A stretch of 64,000 bases of DNA from Mesostigma viride. Its lineage: Eukaryota > Streptophyta > Mesostigmatophyceae > Mesostigmatales > Mesostigmataceae. Shown in pieces: positions 1 to 11,800 of the stretch. Both the position numbers and the translations under genes were made by a program. Positions within the stretch are counted from its first letter, which is position 1. Each line of letters opens with the position of its first letter. The notes under the pieces were generated by a model. That model ran no database searches. It was not told where the DNA came from and saw only the letters and a program-made list of their open reading frames with translations. The stretch spans positions 2,443,738 to 2,507,737 of the forward strand of contig RPFO01000103.1 of the NCBI GenBank assembly GCA_009746045.1, given 5' to 3'.

Positions 1-1262
1 TTAGTGCCCACCCCCCTTTACTAACGTTAGTGCCCACCCCCCTCTGCTAACGTTAGTGCCCCCCCACCTTGCTTATGTTAGTGCCCACCCCCCTAGCTGT
101 ACTAACGTTAGTGCCCACCCCCCTCTGCTAACGTTAGTGCCCTCCCCCTCTGCTAACGTTAGTGCCCCCCACCTGCTTATGTTAGTGCCCGTGCCCCTTT
201 ACTAACGTTAGTGCCCGTGCCCCTCTGCTAACGTTAGTGCCCGTGCCCCTTTACTAACGTTAGTGCCCCCCCACTCTGCTAACGTTAGTGCCCACCCCCC
301 TCTGCTAACGTTAGTGCCCCCCCACTCTGCTAAGGTTAGTGCCCGTGCCCCTCTGCTAACGTTAGTGCCCGTGCCCCTTTACTAACGTTAGTGCCCTCCC
401 CCCTCTGCTAACGTTAGTGCCCCCCACCCTGCTTATGTTAGTGCCCGTGCCCCTTTACTAACGTTAGTGCCCGTGCCCCTCTGCTTATGTTAGTGCCCGT
501 GCCCCTCTACTAACGTTAGTGCCCTCCCCCCTCTGCTAACGTTAGTGCCCCCCACTCTGCTAACGTTAGTGCCCCCCCACTCTGCTAACGTTAGTGCCCA
601 CCCCCCTTTACTAACGTTAGTGCCCTCCCCCCTCTGCTAACGTTAGTGCCCCCCCACTCTGCTAACGTTAGTGCCCGTGCCCCTTTACTAGCGTTACTGC
701 CCTCCCCCCTCTGCTAACGTTAGTGCCCCCCCACTCTGCTAACGTTAGTGCCCCCCACTCTGCTAACGTTAGTGCCCACCCCCCTTTACTAACGTTAGTG
801 CCCTCCCCCCTCTGCTAACGTTAGTGCCCCCCCACTCTGCTAACGTTAGTGCCCCCCCACTCTGCTAACGTTAGTGCCCACCCCCCTTTACTAACGTTAG
901 TGCCCACCCCCCTCTGCTAACGTTAGTGCCCCCCACTCTGCTAAGGTTAGTGCCCGTGCCCCTCTGCTAACGTTAGTGCCCGTGCCCCTTTACTAACGTT
1001 ACTGCCCTCCCCCTCTGCTAACGTTAGTGCCCCCCCACTCTGCTAAGGTTAGTGCCCACCCCCTAGCTGTACTAACGTTAGTGCCCACCCCCCTCTGCTA
1101 ACGTTAGTGCCCTCCCCCCTCTGCTAACGTTAGTGCCCTCCCCCCTCTGCTAACGTTAGTGCCCCCCCACCCTGCTTATGTTAGTGCCCGTGCCCCTTTA
1201 CTAACGTCAGTGCCCATGCCCCTCTGCTTATGTTAGTGCCCGTGCCCCTTTACTAACGTTAA
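1..1262. repeat. ~26-bp satellite array with TAACGTTA core
   Basis: About fifty head-to-tail units of roughly 24-28 bp run from the first base of the window. Each unit carries the 8-bp palindrome TAACGTTA (sometimes decayed to CTTATGTTA or CTAAGGTTA), then GTGCCC, then a C-rich segment in a few interchangeable versions. The array begins outside the window, so its length is unknown. No coding potential is seen. It ends cleanly before 1263. Confidence 0.9.
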
Positions 1263-1778
1263 CCCCTGGCATAAATAACCCACCCTAGATGGTGGGCCTG
1301 CAAGCTCCCACTCACACCACATGATGCCCTAGTGTGGGTGAACATTGCCTCCAATTTAAAGCCCATTCTGAGCTCATTTGGATATATTAGTGGCATACAC
1401 CACCCCTAATGTCCCTTGTATTAATAGACACGTGACTGCGTTAGTTACACAATTGGATGATTGATTACACCGTCTAACCTGTCCTACACTAACCAAGTAG
1501 GTTTAAGCGTACGATGTTGTCAAGACCCTAGAGCTACTGTACTCTGTTAAGTTGTTTTACTACGTGAGACCATCTGATTTGTCAAAGTTTTACCGAATGG
1601 TGCCATTAACAATTCACCTTAGAACGTCGCGGAGAGAATAAACAATGTACCGTGTTCAGAATGTACCGTGTTGCTCAACGAGGTCATAAACAATCACTCA
1701 TCAACACCAACAGTAGGAAATGAGACGCATGAATGATCAACGTCTTCGGGCGTGCTCGGGGCACGCATGGCCCTGACT
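1263..1778. other. Intergenic, no gene seen
   Basis: Unique-looking AT-balanced sequence between two simple-repeat arrays. No ORF with coding character, RNA gene or mobile-element signature was recognised. Confidence 0.5.
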
Positions 1779-1988
1779 CCCTCCCATCCCCTCCCATCCC
1801 ATCCCATCCCCTTCCCTCCCCATCCCTCCCCATCCCTCCCCTCCCCTCCCCTCCCCTCCCCTCCCCTCCCCTCCCCTCCCCTCCCCTCTCCTCCCATCCC
1901 ATCCCATCCCATCCCATCCCATCCCATCCCATCCCATCCCATCTGAGAATACCATCCCATCCCATCCCATCCCATCCCATCCCATCCC
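1779..1988. repeat. (CCCAT)n/(CCCCT)n pentanucleotide tract
   Basis: A nearly pure pentanucleotide array of CCCAT and CCCCT units, broken once near 1943-1951. It leaves overlapping ORFs open on both strands. These are by-products of the 5-bp period and not genes. Confidence 0.9.
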
Positions 1989-2003
1989 GCTCTAGGCTGT
2001 CCT

Positions 2004-2180
2004 GAGGACTTATGCTAACGTAACACCATTACGTGTTAATTAATTAAATAATTAATGGCCCTGGCCCACGGACTTATCAAGGAGACAACCAGCGCAGGCC
2101 ACGGACTTATGCTAACGTGAGGCAGTCCCGTGTATATTGATAAATTAATTTATGGCCCTGGCCCGTACGATCATAGGTAC
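2004..2180. repeat. Fragments of the dispersed 'GGAGACAACCAGCGCAGGCC' family
   Basis: Contains GAGGACTTATGCTAACGT and AAGGAGACAACCAGCGCAGG with ATTAATTAATT spacers. The same pieces recur at about 43.02-43.10 kb in the retroelement cluster, so this is an outlying, rearranged copy of that repeat family. Confidence 0.6.
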
Positions 2181-2520
2181 ATAGGTACACATCTACGCCG
2201 GCTTATGTCTCTTGTTGTGCCCAAGACACCAACGGTCACAACACTGGCCCGAGTCATCATCTACGCCGTGCAATGCCACCGACATTATTCATTAACCACA
2301 TCAGCAACGGTACAATATTAGCAGCCTGTGCGTGACGCCCTTATCTATAAAGAAACGAAGAAAGGCAGCAATTAATCAGCAGTCCACTAGCACGACAGGG
2401 ACTCCCGATCTGCAGACTATACTTTAACACATGCTGAAGCACATCAGACGGACGTAACACCGAATTTGCGGCACAAGTAACACCGTTTGTTACGTGCCGT
2501 AGCAGTGTGGACTAGAGTAA

Positions 2521-2814
2521 TCAAGTGCTGATGGCTCCACCGCCGTACTGCGCGGCACTATCCCCGTCCTGTGCGGCCCCATTTCCGTCCTGTGCGCCCC
2601 CATCACCGTTGTGCGCGCCCCCACTATTGTCCGGTGCAACCCCACCGCCATCTTGTGGCCCCCCACCGCCGTTTGGCGCGCCCCCACTGCTGTCCGGTGC
2701 AACCCCACCGCCGTTTGGCGCGGCATCCCTGCCACCGCCCGAGTCACCGCCGCCAGACACTGTGTTGCCCTTGTCCTGGGCAGTAGTTGAACGGACATTC
2801 TTGCGTCCAGCCCT
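2521..2814 (-). CDS. Crypton-like gene, terminal exon: Gly/Asp/Asn-rich tail
   Basis: Acceptor ..CACATGCAG is followed by 97 codons and TGA. After a short basic start (RAGRKN) the tail consists of degenerate repeats of PNGGG/PDSSGG/QDGDG type. It looks disordered. The two other frames are also open through the repeat, which explains the longer shadow ORFs here. Confidence 0.7.
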   Translation of the reverse strand, partial: RAGRKNVRSTTAQDKGNTVSGGGDSGGGRDAAPNGGGVAPDSSGGAPNGGGGPQDGGGVAPDNSGGAHNGDGGAQDGNGAAQDGDSAAQYGGGAIST

Positions 2815-5800
2815 CTGCATGTGGGAGATACCACAACCAAAGATGAGGTTCGAATGGATAGGTTCCATATCAACACATACAAATCATAAGCAACATGCAT
2901 TTGTCGTGAATACAAGCATGTAAACCCACAATTCAAGCCATTAGTCACAACTTTTTGGCGCCTGTTTATACACTTAAACATAAATGTTTGATTCAATTTA
3001 CCTTCACATAGGTTGCACATTTGAGCAGCCTCGAGACAGTTATAGTACACGCAATTTTAACTAATGACATGCATAAATAATGCGAAACTACTACACTACA
3101 ATCGCAAAATGGTCACATGCCATGATGCATGTCGCTCGTGTTTAGTTGTGCGGGATTTTAACCCTATGTGGTAACCGGTAATTGGCCAGACAATGATGTA
3201 ACACCTCTGAAGGAGTGTAAGCTAAAATAGATTGCTCATCCCTGTCCACTCAGCACTAGGTCATTACAACCCTTCCAGAATTGTCATTCACATGGCAAGA
3301 ACACTTACTATTTGGTAGTCGCCAAACTTGGGTGCCTTGGTACCGATGTAAGCACAGAGCTTCGTCATGTTCAGCTTCAACTTGGACCTCATCATCTCCC
3401 AGTGGGTGGCCACTTCCACAGCCCTTGCCTCAGGGTCATTGATGTTGACACACGGTTGAACTTCTCCATGCTCGTTGGCCATGTAGCCGTGCTCAATAGC
3501 ACGAAAGAGCCACATAACATTTTTCCAGTTGGTTCCCCGCCACTTTGTACCATCGTTCCCGTGCACGTGCAGGAAATGCCACAGAGGTGGTAACTTGAGC
3601 CGTCCAAACTGCTTACTCTTGTTACACTCCTCAGCTCGCTCCAAGCAATTGTTGACCACACTAAATGGGTAAACAAAGTCAGGATTTGATCCGTCACACA
3701 ATGGGCACACCCAATCGTGGGACGGTGCCTCGTCCACCTTGTCCGGTTGGCCTTGGCCCACACCCACAGTAGCCCCCCCTCCTACGGAATGTGTTCCTTG
3801 GGCTCGATGGTGGCTTGCATTGGGAGTCTTCCTCTCTGTGGCACCTCCTACCCTTTGCTGTTTACGCCAACCGTTGGATGATACATGCCCGGCCTCAAGC
3901 TTTGCTCGTGCGATAGCCAGCTGCTCCTTGGCCTCCGCGAGCTCCTTCCTTAAAAGAGAAATTTCTGCATCCTTTTCCGCCACCTTGCTGATATGTTGCT
4001 GCAGGGTTAGCGTGAGCTCCCGGATGTGCTCTCCCATCCCATGGAATTGCCGTCCGCACTGCCTCGGGTTGAATAAAAACATGACATCGCACTCAGTTCA
4101 CATTTGTAAGGAACGACGTTGATGTATGCCCAAGGGTGTATGTTGACCATAATGCTTCGGAAACTATGATAACATGACTTGATGTGTAAATCTGCCAGAC
4201 GTGTCAGGTAGTTGTAGGATTGCCACCACATGTTAGTGTACGAGGGCACACATGGGATGCTGAACCAAAGGGCTATTGTTTACAACATAACATTTCCAGA
4301 TGCCTTTTTTTGTTTGGTACAAGACTCATTATAAATCGTGGACCCATACACATAAGGGATCCTAGCGGCCCGCTCGGTTACCTCTGAGCAATCGGAAGCT
4401 TGAAACGAGGTTCCAGGCATGTTGTGCACGCGCAGCACGATCTCCTCGATGTCCTTGAAAGCTGCACATACGCGCAGGAGGGCAAGATTGTGTTTGGGGG
4501 GATTGCATGACAGCACGCACATGGCACACATTTATTGTTGTGACGGCCAAATCAGCAGCATCCATTCCAAGTGCTCGATTGTGTGGCTGTGGCTGAAAAT
4601 TGCAATGTGTTAGGCATCCACGTGCCGTGACTGAACTCACTCATATGCCGGCGTCTGTTCTTCATATACACCCGCATATAACTGTGATATTACATGTACA
4701 GTTTTTAAAACCAGATAACCTGCCGAATTTGCTCACAAATAATTCTCCAACTAAATAGGCTATTACTATATCACGTGGTACCTTCCGATTTCTGTTATGC
4801 AAACTCAAACCCCAATCAAGAACTCACTTTTTGATGTAAAAAAGCCGTGCGTCCACAGTGGAAGGTCAGGGTACGCTTGCTTCCAAAGGGGCGCCCCAAT
4901 GAGGATCGCATCAGTCAAAGGGCCCTCCAAGCATTCGTAAAACTTCTGCATGTCAACCTCTTGATCAGTAGCATCGCGCATTTCATTGAGCTGCATGTGA
5001 ACGCGATTCACAACAAGGGGCAGGAGGTTAGGGAAGCATACAACGTTTACAACACTTGATTAGCTTCTGAAACCCATTCATGAAACAAGTATTGCATGAA
5101 GAATGGTTGCCGTTACGAGCTACCAAAAGCTCCTTACCCTGCAGCTTAGTTTACACAGCCATATATATACAATTTGTAATTACTTACCTAGGAGTTAAGG
5201 CGCCCAATTAAACATAACCAAAGCCAACGCTAACAACAGATAGCACGCCAAAATGACTACAACTAGCCGGCATGGGACACTACACACCGTGGAACGAAGT
5301 AAAACAGCGTAATAACGGTGCTGCGCCGCCAAGCTTGCCCGTGTGCCAGCCATGTATACTACAATGTTTAGTCCCACAAAGATACATAAACAACTTTGTC
5401 ATGTCCAGCACAAATTCAGCCAATACAATTTTGACCATTCGGCATGTCGTGTAAAATCTTGGTGACTTGTTGGTCTCCCAAGCAAACAACGAGGGCGAGT
5501 GGGTGGGAGAAGGAAAAGACACCCATAAGCATGGAATGGGTCTGCCCTTTGAGGCCCCCTAACCACTTTTAAAAAAAACTTATTGATGTTGTTGATTCCC
5601 ATTATTGTATAAATAGGTCTTCATATAAACGTTTATCACAGATATGTAATGAACGTATCAACCGACCTCCCCCCAAATGAGCAGAGCATGTAATGAATGA
5701 ATGAATTAATTAAACTCGTGCTCCCGTTGGGGAGTCACGGACAGGAGAAGAGCAAGGACACATGGAGAGTTGAAACAACCCGATGCATTACCTGGTCAAG

Positions 5801-8800
5801 CTGCTGCTTAGCCGCGTCAAGATCGGGCCAGAGCTCCTTTACCGCCTGGTCACGCTGGGCAGATGTTATCTCCTTCAACGCGAGTGCCTCCTTTATTGAG
5901 TATACAGACTCGCTTTCTGATGCTCTTGGCTTAAACCCAGCAGCCGCAAGCAAGACGTCCCAAGGCCAATCGCGGAGGTAACTTATCACCACGTGGGTTA
6001 AATTCCAGCCGCCAGCGCGCATAACGCTATCCATTGTCGCACTGTTGAGACCGATTACCATAGCAGCCGTGATGAACAGTTGGGCCATGACGTGGAAAGT
6101 AGCACCATGTGTTAGTTCACCACGCACTGCTCACCTGTGTACGTGGGTTGGTGTACATTAAATCGCTGTATGCAGCAGTTTATCTTGAGTGTAGTAGCAA
6201 GAAATAAAAATGCTGGCAAATCAATTGTAGCATTTTTACTGAAACATCTTTTGCACGAGTTGCCCAGACAGAGATTAATAATTTAAAGCCTTGCCCGACT
6301 TGCCTAAACGCCTGCTGCTTATGTCAGTGCATGCAATTGTCGGCCGTCCACCTCCTAAATCCTTCATGATCCCCCGTGCATTTCATCTACCTCGGCCCAA
6401 CATGTGCATGTGGTGCTTTCAACATATTCCCAAGCTACACCACTTACCCTGCCCGACGACACCGCCAAGCACCGAGTCCCCGTGGGCCATGTGTGGTTTT
6501 ATGAGTCGCCACCCCCGCATGGTCCAACGCTTCCCTAAACCGCGAATGGTGAGTCTTGCGATTTTGCGGATTGTCGGTTTTCCTTCCAATAAATACAAGT
6601 ATTTTCTTCCTGCACAAAAGCCAGCACCCAAAAAGAAAAGTATGATATACATTATAATGTCAGATGCTGCAATGGGGGAGCTCACATCGCCAAGAAAGCA
6701 TGACATACGACGCGGATGCATGACGATACCATGGTTCCATATCATACAACATACAAGACTTCCATAATACATCACCCAGAAACACAACATGTCATGGCAA
6801 CAGACTCGAACATACGAGTCATCAATAGGTACATCATCACCCCGAAAGGGTACCCATTTTATATTGTTTTCCATACCAAACTCGATCGATTCGGCGCTTC
6901 TTGGCAATCTCTTCTCCCTCAGTGGATTCGTCCAACTCGACCATTGGGAACGCCTCGCGAAGAATGTTCCAGCGCCAGTAGAAGCACATAGACAGCATTA
7001 CTACTGGACACCGTAGCAAGTTTTTCGCCATTATCATCCCGGCGTAGGTCTTCCACCCGTTCTGCATCGCAAGGATCCATGAGCGCACGAGGCGGGTAAG
7101 GCGTCCATTGTTGTATTATTCTTGCCATACTAAAGTCAGACGTGCAGATACCAAAGGAGCGGGAAGGTTTTCTTGTTTACATTAAACCTTCCACAATCTA
7201 AGAGCCATAGTGCAGAATGTGTTCAACGCGCAGTCCCTGTGTAACCAGTCACGTCCCACGGTTGTTACGGTCTTGCTTGCCGTTCTTGCCGTGCATTAGT
7301 ATTCCAATCACCAAGTCAGTAGGAGAAGACTTTGCAATTTGTCTCAGGTATATTGCCACTCACTGTAAGAACTACTTCAGAAGTCCACCAATTGTTTTTT
7401 TCAGATAGCAGCATGTCAAGGTTCATGCTCGCATCGCTACGCACATACCCAGATTAGATATACCCTAAGCATCTAGGCACAAAGTCATGAGCAAATGCTG
7501 TTCCCACATGCCAAGCCCAACAGCATCCTTGCCCCCAAACATCACCATGTCCAGGGATTGATTTCGTAGGGAATGGAATAAGTAATACCCAGTCTTATTT
7601 TTAATCAATCAGCGAGCACCCAAAAACGCAGCCAGAACCCCGCCATGGTGGTCACATCCCAATGTTTACCGCCGATGCCATAACGGCGCGTGTGCAACTC
7701 GCCAAAGGAGGAAAAACAAAAAAAGTTTTGTAGGGGTAGCGCACCTTTTGATGGGCACCTGCCTGCCTGGCTAGATAGAGTCAGAGAGTTTACTGCAAAC
7801 ACACGTTGATGATGAGTGAACACTTTCCAAGTTAGTATGCATCCATGCCCTAAAGTGCTTTAAAGTATCTTTGCGAAGGTTTTCCTTACATAATGAAGCA
7901 TAGCTTTTGCATCCAGACATCCTTATTCCTTGCGTATGATTTCTACATGGGTGCCTGCTTACCTTATTCGTTTTGCCGTCCTTCATTACAACACCAACCA
8001 AGTTGGCCACGGTTGGTTTGATGTCTTCGTACAACGTGGTGAACATTTGTGATAACCTCAGCCTCCGCGTGTTATCTCCGCGCAAGAAAGTGGCACATTG
8101 AAACAACCACATGCACCTGCGTTGATTTCAAGAGACATCAGTCACAAGCAACAATTGAATTCCATGCATGATGAACGAAAGGAGTCATCCCAATTACTAT
8201 CATAAGGAAAAATAAGCATCAATTAGAGAGCCAGTAAATGGCTTCAAGTTCGGCACATAATTGTTTTACTCAACAGGTGGCTCTCCATGATTGTGCAGTG
8301 GGCAGGAAATGCATAGTAAACATCACATAAGTCGTGCCTTTGCTGCAATAAATTTATCATTAGCATATCATGTGGGCAGCAAAATGATATTGTAGCGATA
8401 CGTACATGGTCTGAAAAGCAAAGAACTGTGCATATCCTCTGGGGGCTTTGACTGCCTTCTTCAAGAGGTAATCGAAAAACTTTTCCTCTTGCTCGCGCGT
8501 TGGGTATCCCGAGATGCTATCCCTTTGATAATTTCCTCCATCCCTGAGATAACAATTTTGCAAGCATAGTCAGCAGATTGCAGTTTTTGCAAGCATAAGT
8601 CAAAGTCAGCAGATTGCAATTTTTGCAAGCATAAGTCAAAGTCAGCCACACAACAGATAATGATCACCTGTTGCAAAATTGAGCATGCTGCGTTTGTATC
8701 TCAGCTTGGCTTCATTTTGAAGACAACACACCAAATAGATACAGTATGGACATGGCAATGATGACAGCACAGGATGTCTGCAAACCCAGGTGGTGTCCAT

Positions 8801-11800
8801 TTCATTTCCAGCGTTAGCCCTGGTAGGATGACGAAAGCACACGCAGCTTTGGTCATTATATCCTAACGTGTGAAGCTTTGAAAAATACACCATCCTGTTT
8901 TTTCCCCTAAAACCCAACGTGAGACAACTACACCAGCAAGGCAGCGGCTGGACGCAGACATGGACCCTTAAAAAACGAACAGACATGAACTTGCATGAGA
9001 TGGTCAGTTGTATGATCCCCACGGCATACATGCCACGACATACTGAATTGAAAGCCCTTGAAGTTCGTTCACTCCCCACATATATCAATGGCTTCGTCAA
9101 TGCCATGATGGTCCATAGCGCTCCAGCGCCATGGAAAGGACTTGACATAAACCTTTGTACAAATAGGCTTGAAGGTCGTTTCTTAGAACTCGTAACTCAG
9201 ACTTAGGGGTATGCTGATTAAAAATAAGGAGATCATGCCCATAGATTAACACCTGACCCATGTACTTTTGTAGATGCGCAAGTCCCATGGAAGTGTGAAG
9301 TCCATCCACATCATTTCATGGTTCCTTTGAGTACATTTGCCAAGGATACACCATGTGCCACTACATGAGGGTATCATGCCCACGCCAGTTCGGTTGCATA
9401 GGTAACGGCTTGTCCGTACATGCAGCCGCTGACAACCACTGGCATCTTGGCTTTTAAAACTTACTCGGTCTCCCGCATTGCTTGTCGCCTTTTCGATGCA
9501 ATGAGCAAGGCTCTAATCTCAGGCGTCATCGTGTCTTGGCCAAATTCAACTATCTGGGGATGGCGAACGCCAGGGTACTTTTGCTTCCACTGTGTTCGCC
9601 ACGTCTTCATGCTGTTCGCCACCCCTTTATACGCCATATCCAGCACCGAGTGTGTCTGGTGACAAGAATGCAACAAATTCCGGCATGCAGAAAAACGCGC
9701 ACATCACCAATTAAGTAGTATATATAGTGTTGCTTGAAAGGTGCACAATGTCAAGTGACCAGCAACCAATGTATCTGTGAAAGAGTACGTAGGTGGATAC
9801 ATAATATCCCTTGTGCGCCTAGCATGCAAGAGAGCCTGAGAGCGCAGCCAATGCGATATTGAACTGTAATGCCGCGTTTAAGCATGTACTACTATAAGAC
9901 CAAGTTGCATGAAGTCTGCACAACAAGAAGCACATGTGAACTCTTCCCCATTGACGATATATTGTTATAACAAAACAAGATGCAAATGCCCTATACCACC
10001 GGAGACGGCATGGTGAGGGGGAGCTGCAAAGCAGTGTCTATTTTTGGAAACATGCCACCATATATCACCATGGTATATCGACGGGCAAATAAGTTATAAC
10101 GTGACAATTGAGGAGGTCATGAGTATCCTCATACTTGATGATTTCTGTACTTTACTTCCTGCCCCGTGTATACAAACAAAGCAATGTTGAAGCTGCCATG
10201 GATATGCATTTTTAAAAACGTACCGCCCCTGCCGCAGCAAGGTAAAGAAGGTAGCCCAGTAGGTGCCATGAGGTGGTCCCCATGATTCCTCCCTCGGGTT
10301 GCCGAATCGAGTGGACTTTCCCATCCTCGCCTTTCTCATTCACATAAGCCTGTTACAAAATCATGTCATGAAAGATACCATGAACATGGATAAGAAGGTA
10401 CAATGTGAACAACCCTCCCTGCGATAGGAAGCCACGAAATACAACAAGGGAATGATGGCACACAGAGGCATTCCTGTGCACGTCATGATGCCTTAGCTTG
10501 CACTCATGTTTACTCAGGTGCCAGGCGCTGAGAGACCGCGCAAAACCAGGTGCAAGCCCGTAGGGGGTACCACCAACTGCAGTTTGGTACTAACCACGTC
10601 ATTGTATAGACCCAAAATTTGTGTATATGGCACACCACCAACACCAACACCACACCGATCAAAGCGTACACTAAAGGATTAACAGGGACATACCGTAATT
10701 GCTTGCACTATTAGTGACTTGGCGCACTGGTACATGTGTGTTCAACGCTAGGCACTCATTACGCTTGACGTTACCATCGCAAGGGAGCCATCGCAAACCA
10801 GCTAGGGTAGCCCACGGCGAAATCATCGGAGTTATCAGTAAAGAGCAAACGCGCATGGCGTACATGTGCTTACTACACCCATCTCCCGTATTCCTTCATG
10901 TGCCCTTGCGTTGATATGCCCTCCCGAGCATGCTCAGGATTGGGATGAACCCAGTATCAATGCCAGTGTATTACTGTCTAGATACGTCATTAAAGCATGG
11001 GTTGAGAATGTCAGCACCATGCCATATCACATCTGACACAGACAATAGAGTGGATGCAAGAAGGAAATAGACGAAACAAAAATGTTTCACAAGATTACAT
11101 TTCATACCACTTAGTATTATGGATGTCAATATTCATGCACTGCTATTGGAGTGTGTAAAGCACATGGAATCACGCAGGTCAGGTTAATGCTTAACGTTCA
11201 GAAACAAAACATACCGTATACCCTCCTTCAGCCCCTCCATAACGCTGCTTGGTAGCGTCGGCCATCGTATAATGTGCAAGGTGCTGTGCCGCTTCCGCAT
11301 AGTCGGTTTTGTTTACAAATACAAGCTTTGCCAACTCCACAAATATATCCTCCAGCGGCGGTTCTTTTTTTTTCTTTCCCCCTTTGGCTCTCCCAGGGCC
11401 CCCCTCCAAGCCCCCCTCTTCCGCTTCGGCTCTCCCAGGGCCCCCCTCCAAGCCCCCCTCTTCCGCTTCATCCTCTGGCTCAAGCTCCACGTCCGAATCA
11501 GCATCCTCCAATATCACCTCCGCGGGGTCCACCTCTTCCCGCTCGGAATCCTTTGGCTCCTGGAAACAGTTGAAAAAGTACAGACGTGCGGACAGTTAAA
11601 TTATGGTAAGGAAAACCACCACCTTACATCGTTGTCCCAATTGCATGCGCCAAATTGCTGGGATGAGAGAGGACGTAGTCAATACACCTATACCAAATAT
11701 TTGTTGCTACCGTTGCCACATTATACAACCAACAGAAGTGAACACGGTGTTGCAGTAGTTACCACCGGTAGCCACATCTCTCTAGACGTATAGTGTTTTA

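Noticed and set aside
7620-7697. Possible exon LHTRRYGIGGKHWDV in the Crypton-like gene
   Set aside because: Phase-compatible, but joining 7963 directly to 7061 restores the conserved GKTNK-NGWKTYAGM...CPVVML order, so this piece is not needed.
10686-10860. Possible exon between 11215 and 10349
   Set aside because: Has a GTATGT donor but no acceptor that keeps phase. Direct joining of the flanking exons gives a continuous helix.
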